A stretch of DNA of 64,000 bases from Bernardetiaceae bacterium (lineage in GTDB: Bacteria; Bacteroidota; Bacteroidia; Cytophagales; Thermoflexibacteraceae). A program made the position numbers and the translations under genes. Location of the stretch: assembly GCA_025056255.1 (NCBI GenBank), contig JANWVT010000009.1, forward strand, positions 1-64,000, given 5' to 3'. The notes under the pieces were generated by a model. The model was not told the origin of the DNA. It ran no database searches and was given only the letters and a program-made list of their open reading frames with translations. Of the stretch, positions 53,299 to 62,852 are shown piece after piece. Every line of letters begins with the position of its first letter. Positions within the stretch are counted from its first letter, which is position 1.

Positions 53299-54042
53299 TC
53301 AGATAGCAAAAGGCAGAAAAGCAAGCCACTGATAATCCCATTGCATCATCCTCCCCCACTTAGAGAATCGGTGATACTCGCGTGAGGGGTGATAAATGTA
53401 CAAGCAAGTACCTTCTTTAATGGTGTGGATAATGTCTGCTGCCAGATTTTCAGGAACAGCCGGACAGCCTTGACTGCGCCCAATGCGCCCCATAGCTGCA
53501 ACGTGTGTCCAGCTGACGTATGCTGCCCCGTGCATTACAATAGCTCGCCGGCGGGCATTGCTATTAAATCGAGCCTCTTGCCCGTTTAAGTATAGCGAAA
53601 GACCGTGCTTACCTTGATAGGTTGCTCCGGTAATGTAAAAACCAAGACTGCTTTGTTGCGACCCTTCCCGATTAGAAAATTTCTGCGCATAGTGCAAACC
53701 ACTATTAACACCATGAGCTACCAAACAGTGAAATAGCACTTGCTGTTTGGCTAAATCGATTACCCACAAGCGCTGCCGATTGGAAGGAAGCGAGAAGTCG
53801 ATAATAGAAAGCACAGGTTTAGCTGATAACTTGCCAAGTTGTCGAAATTGTAAATAGCCCATCAACGCTTTCTGAAATGCTTCTGGATGCATGCCTTGTT
53901 GGGCAAGTCCCATTCTGTTATACAATAAGCGTACTATTTCTTCTACATGCAGCAACCGAAATGAGGAGGCAACCTGATGTGCTGAAAGTGACCAAACCAA
54001 ACAAACTGAAAAGCAAATCAGCAGAAAAATTCTCCGAAACAT
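53299..54042 (-). CDS. L,D-transpeptidase-like protein (YkuD_2 family)
   Basis: 247 residues with a signal peptide (IFLLICFSVCLVWSLSAHQ). The C-terminal part carries the catalytic signature: His171 in VMHGAAYVS and Cys193 in GRSQGCPAVP. LGFYITGATYQGKHGLSLYLN is characteristic of this variant family, annotated as murein L,D-transpeptidase-like. Such enzymes act on peptidoglycan in the periplasm, cross-linking or attaching proteins. The exact reaction of YkuD_2 members is not established. It appears monocistronic, 54 bases before the neighbouring sensor gene. Confidence 0.88.
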   Translation of the reverse strand: MFRRIFLLICFSVCLVWSLSAHQVASSFRLLHVEEIVRLLYNRMGLAQQGMHPEAFQKALMGYLQFRQLGKLSAKPVLSIIDFSLPSNRQRLWVIDLAKQQVLFHCLVAHGVNSGLHYAQKFSNREGSQQSSLGFYITGATYQGKHGLSLYLNGQEARFNSNARRRAIVMHGAAYVSWTHVAAMGRIGRSQGCPAVPENLAADIIHTIKEGTCLYIYHPSREYHRFSKWGRMMQWDYQWLAFLPFAI

Positions 54043-54410
54043 TATCTTGTAACTAACAATTGCATTTACTCTGATAAGGTGTGAGTCGAAAAAAATCAGC
54101 AGGGGTTTTCTAACTTATCAACTCAGCTTGTTAAAAGTTCATACTCTCAACGACTGTCGAGAGAAATTTATTACATATTCGTCAAAAAACAACTATTCTC
54201 AGAAGCGTCATTTGCACTGTGCTATTGGCTGCACAACCACATGTTGAACAAATGAAGTGGTATTAAATGGTCTTAATAGTGCTGTTTGTGCCTGCACACA
54301 TGACAACTTGTTGCATGTGCTACGGCAGCATAACATTTTTCAGATTGCATGGCTTGTGTTGTTTAATGCCACCCTTCAAGCAAAATGCCCATTTTAGATA
54401 GCTTGTTCGT
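54043..54410. other. Gene-free spacer of about 370 bases
   Basis: No gene or RNA was recognised. A small imperfect hairpin (CTCTC-aa-CGAC-t-GTCG-AGAG) near 54146-54164 could mark transcript ends; otherwise nothing is seen. Confidence 0.5.
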
Positions 54411-55196
54411 TTACACTTTCGTTACCACTGCAAACAAGTCTAAACAAAGTGCAGGGTTGCTTTCTAAGGAGAAATCCTCTAAACCAATGCTACTGACAAG
54501 TTCATTGTCTTGGCGCATTAGCCGGTTTCGATTGATGCGATTGAGAATATCATATGGAATTTGCAGCAGCTTGCGTGGCAGTTTGTGCTGTAAATCAAAG
54601 ATATCCCATCGCATAATGCGTTGTACGGAGCGTCGGTTCTGTTCGTGATATGCCATAACGGCTGGGCTACCTTTCACTCCTTGGAGTGTTACCTGTCCGG
54701 GAAAATATTTTTCTAATAGTTTCTCAAATTGTTCAGGGGTATATTCACGCACGTGCCATGGATTGCGCGAAAGTGTGTAATGGATATTAGGTGTGGTGAG
54801 GATAGCTTTACCGCCGGGTTTCAACACCCGTACGATTTCCTGCAAAAAACCATGGTCGTCTTCAATGTGTTCTATTACTTGCAAACTAACTACTACGTCA
54901 AAAGCATTGCTTGGCACGCCCTTCAAAGGAGGGATAAAACAATCAATAAAGGTAAAACGCGGGTAGAGTTTAGACAGGTGATTAAGCAGTTTTGTATTCT
55001 TGTCGATAGCAGTGTAGTGTTCACAGCGCTCGGCAAATACGGTAAGTCCTTTGCCTGTGCCACATCCTACCTCAAGTACATTGCCATGCACCATTTCAGC
55101 AGCTTTTTTGTAAGCAAAGAAAAGCCTGTTGTTTAGCACATTATCACTGGCAATTTCATAAGAGGTAACCTCGGAGGTTTTAAACATTTTTTCCAT
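54411..55196 (-). CDS. Class I SAM-dependent methyltransferase
   Basis: 261 residues. The SAM-binding motif I is VLEVGCGTGKGLTVFA (about 40-55), followed by the acidic loop TAIDKNTKLL and the post-motif FDVVVSLQVIEHIEDD, then LKPGGKAILTTPN. These place it in the Methyltransf_11/UbiE-like group, but the acceptor is not decidable. The C-terminal ~100 residues are less conserved. It is cytosolic with no linked biosynthetic genes. The ATG at 55196 is preferred; an upstream ATG at 55229 is possible. Confidence 0.88.
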   Translation of the reverse strand: MEKMFKTSEVTSYEIASDNVLNNRLFFAYKKAAEMVHGNVLEVGCGTGKGLTVFAERCEHYTAIDKNTKLLNHLSKLYPRFTFIDCFIPPLKGVPSNAFDVVVSLQVIEHIEDDHGFLQEIVRVLKPGGKAILTTPNIHYTLSRNPWHVREYTPEQFEKLLEKYFPGQVTLQGVKGSPAVMAYHEQNRRSVQRIMRWDIFDLQHKLPRKLLQIPYDILNRINRNRLMRQDNELVSSIGLEDFSLESNPALCLDLFAVVTKV

Positions 55197-55349
55197 CAGC
55201 AGCTCTAAAAAGGGGCTAACATTGTACAAAATTACACAGCTTTTCCGTTTGTCGGTTCGAGTTTAATTTTTGAAAACACAAACACGTATTTGAGCGAAAA
55301 AAATGTTAATTTTCAGACATCAGTGAAACAGTATTGCAAAACATTGAAT

Positions 55350-56693
55350 ATGACATTGAAAAAACATTCTCGCCGTAGTTTTGTGAAAACCTCAGCACTG
55401 GCTTCGGGCGGTCTGCTGGCTATGTCTATGCCTTGGGGTGCCTATGCCCGATATGCGGATGACACTATCAAAGTTGCCCTTGTGGGTTGTGGCGGCAGAG
55501 GAACAGGAGCCGCAGCCCAAGCCCTTTCTGTAAAGCAAAATACCCGCTTGGTAGCAATGGCAGATGCCTTTGCCGACCGCTTAGAAGAGTCTTACAAAGC
55601 GCTTACTGCCAAATCGTTCAAAGATTGGAGTGGGGAAGCTGTAAGCGTTGCTACCAAAGTGGATGTGCCCCCTGAACGGCGTTTTGTAGGCTTTGATGCA
55701 TATTTGAAAGCTATTGAACTGGCTGATGTAGTGATTTTAGCCACTCCGCCCGGCTTCCGCCCTGCCCATTTTGAGGCTTGTATCAAAGCAGGCAAGCACG
55801 TGTTTATGGAAAAACCAGTTGCTACTGATGCCCCAGGGGTGCGCAAAGTGTTAGAAACAGCTGAGCTTGCCAAACAGAAAAAACTCAACGTAGTAGTAGG
55901 CTTACAGCGGCGCTATGAAACCAGTTACAAAGAGATGATGCAACGCCTTCACAATGGCGAAATTGGAGACATCATAGCCGGACAAGTTTACTGGAACAGC
56001 GACGGGGTGTGGGTGGTAGAACGCAAACCAGAATGGACTGAAATGGAGTACCAAATGCGCAACTGGTACTATTTCAACTGGTTGTGTGGCGACCATATCG
56101 TAGAGCAACACATTCACAACATAGATGTGTTCAACTGGGCAAAAAACGCCTACCCAGTGCGTGCACAAGGCATGGGTGGCAGAGAAGTGCGCGATGGCAA
56201 GCAATATGGCGAAATCTACGACCACCACTTCGTAGAATTTGAATATGCCGACGGTACTATCTTGAACAGCCAGTGCCGACACATTCCCGGTACCATGAAC
56301 CGCGTTTCAGAGACTATTGTCGGCACCAAAGGACGGGCTTTTACTCATAACGGACACGTAATTACTGACCTAAAAGGCAACCGCGTGTGGAGCTATCGCA
56401 AAAAGGAAAAAGAACTCAACCCCTATCAGGTAGAACACGACGAGCTGTTCGATGCAGTTGCCAAAGGCGAGTTCAAGTTTCAAGATGCAGAATTTGGTGC
56501 TAAAAGTACTATGACAGCCATTATGGGGCGCATGGCAACCTATTCGGGACAAGTGGTTACTTGGGAGGAAGCCTTGAATTCTAACATCAACTTGATGCCC
56601 GACAAACTGGCATGGGACGCACTGCCCAAAGTACTACCTGATGCTAACGGATTGTATCCTATCGCCATTCCGGGAAAAACTAAAGCTGTTTGA
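55350..56693 (+). CDS. Gfo/Idh/MocA-family oxidoreductase, Tat-exported
   Basis: 447 residues. The N-terminus MTLKKHSRRSFVKTSALASG is a twin-arginine signal (SRRSFVK), so the folded, cofactor-loaded enzyme is sent to the periplasm. The Rossmann motif VALVGCGGRGTGAAAQAL follows at ~40, and HVFMEKPVATDAPGV holds the conserved EKP lysine region. DHIVEQHIHNIDVFNW is typical of the Tat-exported subgroup that acts on sugars or sugar derivatives. The substrate is unknown. The ATG at 55350 starts the Tat signal; an upstream start adds 20 residues. alkB begins 25 bases downstream. Confidence 0.92.
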   Translation: MTLKKHSRRSFVKTSALASGGLLAMSMPWGAYARYADDTIKVALVGCGGRGTGAAAQALSVKQNTRLVAMADAFADRLEESYKALTAKSFKDWSGEAVSVATKVDVPPERRFVGFDAYLKAIELADVVILATPPGFRPAHFEACIKAGKHVFMEKPVATDAPGVRKVLETAELAKQKKLNVVVGLQRRYETSYKEMMQRLHNGEIGDIIAGQVYWNSDGVWVVERKPEWTEMEYQMRNWYYFNWLCGDHIVEQHIHNIDVFNWAKNAYPVRAQGMGGREVRDGKQYGEIYDHHFVEFEYADGTILNSQCRHIPGTMNRVSETIVGTKGRAFTHNGHVITDLKGNRVWSYRKKEKELNPYQVEHDELFDAVAKGEFKFQDAEFGAKSTMTAIMGRMATYSGQVVTWEEALNSNINLMPDKLAWDALPKVLPDANGLYPIAIPGKTKAV

Positions 56694-56718
56694 AACAACA
56701 GCCAGCAACCAGTAAATT

Positions 56719-57813
56719 ATGAAAACTGCTAAAAAAGTCGGCTTTTTCTCCGCTTTCATCATTCCTACGTTGGTGATAGCCGGATTTTACGCCGGTGGAT
56801 GGTGGAATTACGCCGCCGCTATTTTTGTATTTGTTCTAATCCCCTTGATAGATTTACAAGTGGGATTGGACGATGAAAATGTGCCCGACAGTCAGGTCAA
56901 AATTGTTTCCGAAGCATTCTACTATCGCTTCATTACTTATTTGTGGAGTTATTTCCAAATAGCTTTTGTGCTGTGGGCACTTTGGCAAATAGCCGTTTAC
57001 CCTTTCACTGCTGCCGAGTTGATAGGTTTTACTATTGGTGTTCCTTTGGTAACGGGCGGTATTGGCATCACGGTAGCACATGAATTAGGGCATAAAAAAT
57101 CGGCTATTGAGCGGCTATATGCACAGGTGTTGCTCATGACCGTATGCTACATGCACTTTTACATTGAGCACAATAAAGGGCATCATGTTTATGTAGGCAC
57201 GCCATTAGACCCAGCAACAAGCCGCCGAGGAGAAAACTTCTACGCCTTTTGGTGGCGCTCTGTTAGCAGAGGATACTTACATGCATGGCAGTTGGAGATT
57301 GAGCGCCTGCGCAAAAAAGGTATTTCGCCTTATAGCTTGCAAAATATGATGCTATGGTACGCCATACTGCCAATTATTTTTGTATGCTTGGTAGCAGCTA
57401 TTTACAGCGCAATCCTGCATCAGCATGTTTGGCTGCCTGTTATCGGTTTTTTCATGGTACAAAGTGTACTTGCCTTTACCTTGTTGGAGCTGGTGAATTA
57501 CATTGAACACTACGGCATTGAACGCCGCCAGATAGCGCCCGGACGCTACGAAAAAGTCAACACGCTGCACTCTTGGAACGCTAACCAGTTGATTAGCAAC
57601 TTTTTCTTGTTTCAGTTACAACGCCACTCCGACCACCATGCTTATGCACACAAGCGCTACCAAGTACTGCGGCATATTCCTGAAAGCCCACAATTGCCGG
57701 CAGGTTACCCCGCTATGATTTTGCTTGCCTTAGTGCCGCCGCTTTGGTTTGCTGTGATGGATAAAAAATTAGACCAGTGGCAGCAAGCTCAAAAACAAGC
57801 GTTGGGCATGTAA
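56719..57813 (+). CDS. alkB: Alkane 1-monooxygenase
   Basis: 364 residues, an integral membrane di-iron hydroxylase with about six helices. All histidine boxes are present: HELGHKK (121-127), EHNKGHH (150-156), NYIEHYG (260-266) and LQRHSDHH (300-307). They match AlkB, which oxidises terminal carbons of alkanes or similar chains using oxygen and electrons from rubredoxin. No rubredoxin or rubredoxin reductase gene is nearby. It follows the Gfo/Idh/MocA gene by 25 bases, an unusual partner. A hairpin lies downstream. Confidence 0.93.
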   Translation: MKTAKKVGFFSAFIIPTLVIAGFYAGGWWNYAAAIFVFVLIPLIDLQVGLDDENVPDSQVKIVSEAFYYRFITYLWSYFQIAFVLWALWQIAVYPFTAAELIGFTIGVPLVTGGIGITVAHELGHKKSAIERLYAQVLLMTVCYMHFYIEHNKGHHVYVGTPLDPATSRRGENFYAFWWRSVSRGYLHAWQLEIERLRKKGISPYSLQNMMLWYAILPIIFVCLVAAIYSAILHQHVWLPVIGFFMVQSVLAFTLLELVNYIEHYGIERRQIAPGRYEKVNTLHSWNANQLISNFFLFQLQRHSDHHAYAHKRYQVLRHIPESPQLPAGYPAMILLALVPPLWFAVMDKKLDQWQQAQKQALGM

Positions 57814-58117
57814 TCAAGCCATTTGAGAAGGGTTTTTACTTTATGATGTGTTATTGGAAAAAATAACAATAGGCAGACTCCGAAAAGCTGTTCTTGTAGA
57901 ACAGTTTTTCATGGCTTTTTCAAGAGCCACTTCTGCAAGCCACTATGCAGTAGCAGCCTGATGGATGTTATTACTAAAAACAAATCAGTCAAATTTGCTT
58001 GCTGTTATGCCACTTGAATTTCTCAAATTGTAACTAGCCAAATAATCAACAAAGCGATAAGCCTCACAGCTATGTAATTGCTCCAGATAGGTTCATTAGT
58101 TTGTTGTTAAACTGAGT
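57814..58117. other. Spacer between alkB and the HhH gene
   Basis: About 300 bases with one hairpin (57882-57910) and no gene. The AT-rich part from 58020 to 58117 should contain the promoter of the next gene, but no consensus element was recognised. Confidence 0.5.
57882..57910 (+). terminator. Terminator after alkB
   Basis: Arms GAAAAGCTGTTCT and AGAACAGTTTTTC pair over 13 bases with one G-T wobble around a 3-base loop; the T-rich arm serves as the U tract. It lies 69 bases past the stop. Confidence 0.7.
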
Positions 58118-59083
58118 ATGGCGCGTCGTTTTTTTCAGTCTCGCTTAGCAGCATGGATAGGACTTTCCACCCAAGAAATGAAAGGCTTTGTGCTGATGCT
58201 GCTGGCAATGACCCTTGTACTGTCGTTGCCTGTTGTTTTCGATGCTATGCAAGAAAATCGCGCCTACAATCGCACGGCTGACGAGGCGCTATTAGACAGC
58301 CTGCTCAGTGCAATGCCGCCTGTTCGCACAGATCCAGAACAGGAAACCACATTGCAAATTACTATGGCAAATGAACAACGCCCTGTTGAACCGTTCAATC
58401 CTAACGAACTAGATGCAAAGGCTTGGGAAGCACTTGGGCTGAAACCTTATTTGGCTATGCGCATGGTCAAATACCGCGAAAAGGTTAGCCCTTTCCGAAC
58501 CAAAAAGGATTTATTGAAGGTGTATGGTTTTCCAGAGCCATTGTACCGAAAGTTAGCACCTTTTATTCTGTTGCCGGAGCAAGAAGTTACACTATCGGCA
58601 GCAGTTCCGGCACCTCAGCACGTGTTGGAAGATAAAACTTCTAAGCAAGCAGCATTGGGGGTGGGCAAGCAGCCCTCGACATTTGACCTCAACACTGCCG
58701 ACACTACTCAACTAATTGCTTTGAAAGGTATTGGAGCAGTTATGGCTGGGCGGATTATCCGATTTCGGGATGCGCTGGGCGGATTTTACAGTACAGAACA
58801 ACTCAACGAGGTGTATGGCATTACGCCTGAGGCATTAGCCTCGTTGGCAAGCTACACCGTTCTCCAGCCCGATTCGCATCGCAAAATCCGCATCAACACT
58901 GCCGATGTGGAAACACTCAAAAGACATCCTTACATTGGCTACAAATTGGCACAAGTGCTTGTTAATTACCGACAACAGCATGGCAGCTACAAAACTGCCG
59001 AAGACTTGCAAGCCATTCGCATACTCACACCTGAAAAACTGCAAAAACTTCTGCCATACATAGACTTTTCCACAACAAATTAA
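58118..59083 (+). CDS. Helix-hairpin-helix protein, ComEA-like
   Basis: 321 residues with an N-terminal membrane helix or signal (GFVLMLLAMTLVLSLPVVF, ~24-43). Four helix-hairpin-helix segments follow: FNPNELDAKAWEALGLKPYL (~95), FDLNTADTTQLIALKGIGAV (~190), an adjoining TEQLNEVYGITPEALASL (~230) and INTADVETLKRHPYIGYKLA (~265). HhH motifs bind DNA non-specifically. The arrangement resembles ComEA-type proteins that hold DNA at the envelope during uptake, but other Bacteroidota proteins share it. No competence genes are near. Confidence 0.82.
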   Translation: MARRFFQSRLAAWIGLSTQEMKGFVLMLLAMTLVLSLPVVFDAMQENRAYNRTADEALLDSLLSAMPPVRTDPEQETTLQITMANEQRPVEPFNPNELDAKAWEALGLKPYLAMRMVKYREKVSPFRTKKDLLKVYGFPEPLYRKLAPFILLPEQEVTLSAAVPAPQHVLEDKTSKQAALGVGKQPSTFDLNTADTTQLIALKGIGAVMAGRIIRFRDALGGFYSTEQLNEVYGITPEALASLASYTVLQPDSHRKIRINTADVETLKRHPYIGYKLAQVLVNYRQQHGSYKTAEDLQAIRILTPEKLQKLLPYIDFSTTN

Positions 59084-59595
59084 ACCTCAATGGCACAGGC
59101 ACTTAGAATATTGGAAGGTTCACACTTGGATGGCAAAGTTTGTATGAGCAGGTAGCTGTTTTAGTGATGATAGAGGGTTTTGTAGGGTTGAATTTTGCTC
59201 AATACATGTTCATCTATACAGACAAATTCGCCGTTGTTCGCCTTCTGCCCCCTATGGCGCGCAGAAATACATGCAACAGCAAAAAAATTTTGGCGCGTAG
59301 CAGGAGGAAAAATCCGAAATCCGAAATCCAAACTCCCATAGCGAGGCTGTTTTTCAGCTACTCGATACCGAACCCCTTTTTACCCTGCTATCCTGTACTG
59401 GTATCTTCCCAACCCATAAGGAGTTGTTCCTGAGCCAATGCGTAGAGAGAACGCTTACCAAGTATCATGTACCACAACTCTAACACTTCTCTGTAACTCC
59501 TCCGGTAAAAAATTGGAGAAATCATTCTGTTTTTTTAGCTTGGTTAACTATGCTAACTATTTTAGTTGGTTGCAAAACTTTAACATTCATTTCGT
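59084..59595. other. Spacer with repeat copy 2
   Basis: About 510 bases without a supported gene. It contains the second copy of the dispersed repeat (59257-59397) and the susC upstream region. No consensus promoter was recognised before susC. Confidence 0.55.
59257..59397. repeat. Dispersed intergenic repeat, copy 2
   Basis: A 141-base stretch resembling 247-386, in the same orientation. It contains an internal hairpin-capable GAGGCTGTTTTTCAGCTACTC and a small tandem CCGAAAT/CCGAAAT. Differences from copy 1 are mostly single substitutions plus a short indel zone in the middle and a more diverged 3' end. Confidence 0.7.
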
Positions 59596-62500
59596 ATGCA
59601 GCAATTTCACTATCTGAAAAAGACGCTTTTGTTGGTCTTTTTCTCGGCAGCCACTTCGCTGTGGGCACAGGAACGCGTCATCAGTGGACGCGTAAGTTCC
59701 TCAGAAGACGGTTCGGGTATTCCGGGCGTAAATGTAGTAGTGAAAGGGTCTACACAAGGCACAGTAACCGACGCTTCGGGTAACTATCGCATTTCTGTTG
59801 GAGGAGACGCTAAATTCTTAGTATTTTCTTCGGTCGGATTTATTCGTCAGGAAGTAGAAATAGGCAATCGCACTACCATAGACGTATTGTTGCAAGTAGA
59901 CACCCGCCAATTAGATGAGGTAGTAGTTACGGCTTTGGGCTTGACACAGCAGAAAAAATCCCTGACTTATTCGGTTCAGGAAGTAAAAGGTACCGAACTG
60001 CAACAATCGCGGGAGGCAAATATTGTCAATGCACTCAATAGCAAGGTGGCAGGCGTGCAAGTGATTAGCAATGGCGGTACGCCCGGAGCTGGCGCTTCCA
60101 TCAACATTCGCGGCAAAAATTCTTTTACAGGAGCCAGTCAGCCGCTTTTTGTGGTAGACGGCGTGCCTATTAACAATGCCTTTCGCGGTGGCGGCGGAGC
60201 GGGGGTAGATGTGCCCAACCGTGCAGTAGATATTAATCCTGACGACATCGAGTCTATTTCTGTATTGAAAGGACCGGCGGCAGCAGCTTTGTATGGCATT
60301 CAAGGAGGAAACGGCGTGGTATTGATTACTACCAAAAAAGGTGCGAAGAGCGAAAAACGCACTACAACAGTCAATTTCAACACATCCTATGCCATAGAAA
60401 ACATCAACAAGATGTTTCAGTTGCAGCAAGAATTTGCACAAGGAAGCGGCGGCGTATTTTCTGATGCACCTACTCAAACTTTTCTGTTCGGACCTCGCCT
60501 GAGTGAGTTGCGCTACAATGGCATTCCCGATGTGCTGAGTCCTCTGGGAAGGATTGTGCCTGCCACTGACCCCTCTGCCCGACAAGATTTGTTGGTGCTA
60601 CCGTTCGATAACCAAGGTAACTTTTGGCAAACAGGCACCTCTTGGAATAACCATGTGAGCATTACCAGTGGCAATAAAGATGGCAATCTATACTTTTCTA
60701 TTGGGCATTTAGACCAAAAGGGCATTATTCCCAACAATACTTTCAGCCGTACGTCAGTCAAACTTTCAGGTGAATCGGCACTGGGCGATAAGTTTCGCAT
60801 TTCTTCTTCGGCTACCTATACGCGCTCGGGGGGCAATCGTGTAGGTCGTGGAGACAATTTTACAGGGGTAGTACAAGGGCTTTATCGCACGCCCGTTCAT
60901 TTTGATATTTTCAACGGGCAAAAAGACCCGCGCAACCCTATTGCTTATCAGTTCCCTAACGGTTCGCAACGCAATTTCCGCAACCGCAACCAAATTGATG
61001 GTATGAACCCCGCCGATTTGGGACTAGGACCCGACAGCCCCCTTTGGACGGTCAATCAAAACCCCTTTATAGATGAAGTAAATCGTTTGAATGGCTATGT
61101 GCAACTCAATGGACAAATTTTACCTTGGTTGAAAGCACTATGGCGCGGCGGCGTGGATATATTCTCCGACAATCGGATCCAAACTTTTAACATTGGCTCC
61201 TTCGGAGGCGACGGACGCTATGGACGTGTGTTTGAGGAAACCTATTTAGACAAAACATTTAACTCCGATTTGGTAATTACGGCGGAGAAAAAAGTAGGCG
61301 ATTTTAATCTCTCAGCTTTGGTAGGGCACAACCATTTTGCTACACAGTCCACTTTTCGCCGCATAGATGGCAATACATTCAACCAGCCCGATTTTTTCAA
61401 CATTTCTAATGCCACTATTTACGCCAATCCGCAACAAACCCTTACCCGCCGGGCTACTTATGCAGCATTTGCCAGCTTAAAAGCCGACTACAAGGACATG
61501 ATTTTTTTGGAACTAACTGGCAGAAACGAATGGGCATCTACGCTTCCTAAGAACAACAATTCATTTTTCTTTCCTTCTGCCAGCCTAAGTGCTTCCTTAA
61601 CCGATATGCTGGGTTTGCAGGATAACAAAAACTTTTCATTAGCCAAAGTGCGGCTGTCTTATGCAAGTGCTGCACAAATTCCAGCGGCATACTCCACAGA
61701 AACGTTTTACTTCCGTGCCAGTGCTGTCAATGGTTTTGGCAATGGCATCAGCTTTCCTATTCAGGGCAGCAATATTGGCGGGGTAACGCTCAGCAACACT
61801 TTGGGCAATCCTGACCTGAAACCTGAAACCAACAACACTTTTGAGGTAGGCACTAACTTGCACTTTCTCAGCGACCGCATTACACTGGATTTGACCTACT
61901 ATAACTCATTGAGCCGCAACCTGCTCACACCCCTGCAAATAGCTGCTTCATCGGGTTTTACCACGCGCAATGTAAACGCTGGTGAGGTTCGCAATCGAGG
62001 TATTGAGGCAGTTCTCACGTTAACTCCTTTCAAGCAGGAAGCCCTCCGTTGGGATATGACTTTTAACTTTACCCGCAACCGCAACATTGTAGAATCACTT
62101 CCCGAGGGGCTTGCTTTTATCAACTTGCCCGGCTTTGGCACTATTTTCACGCCGCGCTTGGTACCCGGGCAAGAATTTGGTGTTTTTTACGGCACTGGCT
62201 GGTTGCGCGACGAGCAAGGGCGGCGCATTATTGGCGACAATGGCTTTCCCATTCGCCAAGACAATATCCTAATTGGCAACCCCAACCCACGTTATTTGCT
62301 TGGCATCCGAAACACGGTTGCTTGGAAAGGACTTAGCTTATCGTTCCTGTTCGATATTCGCAAAGGGGGCGATGTATGGAATGGAACAGAAGCAGTGCTG
62401 ACTAACATTGGCGCTACTATGCGCACACTGCAGCGCGGTCAGCAGGTTGTGTTTGAAGGCGTGCGCCGCGACGGTACCCCCAATACGCAAGCTGTAACGC

Positions 62501-62820
62501 TTACGCAACAAAACTGGTTCCAACAAGACGGGCGGGCAACAGGTGCTGCTGGTGTGCATGAGCAATTTGTAGAAGATGCCAGTTGGGTACGTCTCCGCGA
62601 CCTCACTCTGAGCTATACCTTGCCAAAAGCATTTGCACAAAAGCTAAAAATGAAATCGTTAGACGTAGCTCTTTTTGGTAGAAACCTGTGGTTGCTCACC
62701 AATTACAGCGGCGTTGACCCAGAAAATAACTTGTATGGTGTAAGCCCAGCACAGGGATTAGACTATTTCGGCAACCCCAATACGCGCAGCATGGGTATTA
62801 GCCTGAACGCCTCTTTCTAA
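59596..62820 (+). CDS. SusC/RagA-family TonB-linked outer-membrane protein
   Basis: 1074 residues: signal peptide (KKTLLLVFFSAATSLWAQ), carboxypeptidase-like regulatory domain (~24-105; ISGRVSSSEDGSGIPGVNV), TonB box/plug (LDEVVVTALGLTQQ; plug ~115-235 with SINIRGKNSF and GPAAAALYG), then a large beta-barrel ending GISLNASF. SusC proteins pull large nutrients, usually glycans or peptides, through the outer membrane together with a SusD lipoprotein lid. A susD gene begins 32 bases downstream, so the pair is an operon. The substrate is undetermined; no glycoside hydrolase lies within the window. Confidence 0.95.
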   Translation: MQQFHYLKKTLLLVFFSAATSLWAQERVISGRVSSSEDGSGIPGVNVVVKGSTQGTVTDASGNYRISVGGDAKFLVFSSVGFIRQEVEIGNRTTIDVLLQVDTRQLDEVVVTALGLTQQKKSLTYSVQEVKGTELQQSREANIVNALNSKVAGVQVISNGGTPGAGASINIRGKNSFTGASQPLFVVDGVPINNAFRGGGGAGVDVPNRAVDINPDDIESISVLKGPAAAALYGIQGGNGVVLITTKKGAKSEKRTTTVNFNTSYAIENINKMFQLQQEFAQGSGGVFSDAPTQTFLFGPRLSELRYNGIPDVLSPLGRIVPATDPSARQDLLVLPFDNQGNFWQTGTSWNNHVSITSGNKDGNLYFSIGHLDQKGIIPNNTFSRTSVKLSGESALGDKFRISSSATYTRSGGNRVGRGDNFTGVVQGLYRTPVHFDIFNGQKDPRNPIAYQFPNGSQRNFRNRNQIDGMNPADLGLGPDSPLWTVNQNPFIDEVNRLNGYVQLNGQILPWLKALWRGGVDIFSDNRIQTFNIGSFGGDGRYGRVFEETYLDKTFNSDLVITAEKKVGDFNLSALVGHNHFATQSTFRRIDGNTFNQPDFFNISNATIYANPQQTLTRRATYAAFASLKADYKDMIFLELTGRNEWASTLPKNNNSFFFPSASLSASLTDMLGLQDNKNFSLAKVRLSYASAAQIPAAYSTETFYFRASAVNGFGNGISFPIQGSNIGGVTLSNTLGNPDLKPETNNTFEVGTNLHFLSDRITLDLTYYNSLSRNLLTPLQIAASSGFTTRNVNAGEVRNRGIEAVLTLTPFKQEALRWDMTFNFTRNRNIVESLPEGLAFINLPGFGTIFTPRLVPGQEFGVFYGTGWLRDEQGRRIIGDNGFPIRQDNILIGNPNPRYLLGIRNTVAWKGLSLSFLFDIRKGGDVWNGTEAVLTNIGATMRTLQRGQQVVFEGVRRDGTPNTQAVTLTQQNWFQQDGRATGAAGVHEQFVEDASWVRLRDLTLSYTLPKAFAQKLKMKSLDVALFGRNLWLLTNYSGVDPENNLYGVSPAQGLDYFGNPNTRSMGISLNASF

Positions 62821-62852
62821 CCTTCTTGTTAACTAAAAACCTGAAAATCAGT

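Noticed and set aside
55230-55280. GGTTCGAGT resembling a tRNA T-loop
   Set aside because: No acceptor or anticodon stem can be formed around it.
59140-59433. Open frame of 97 codons before susC
   Set aside because: Same reason: it lies across repeat copy 2 and has no family resemblance or conserved start with copy 1.
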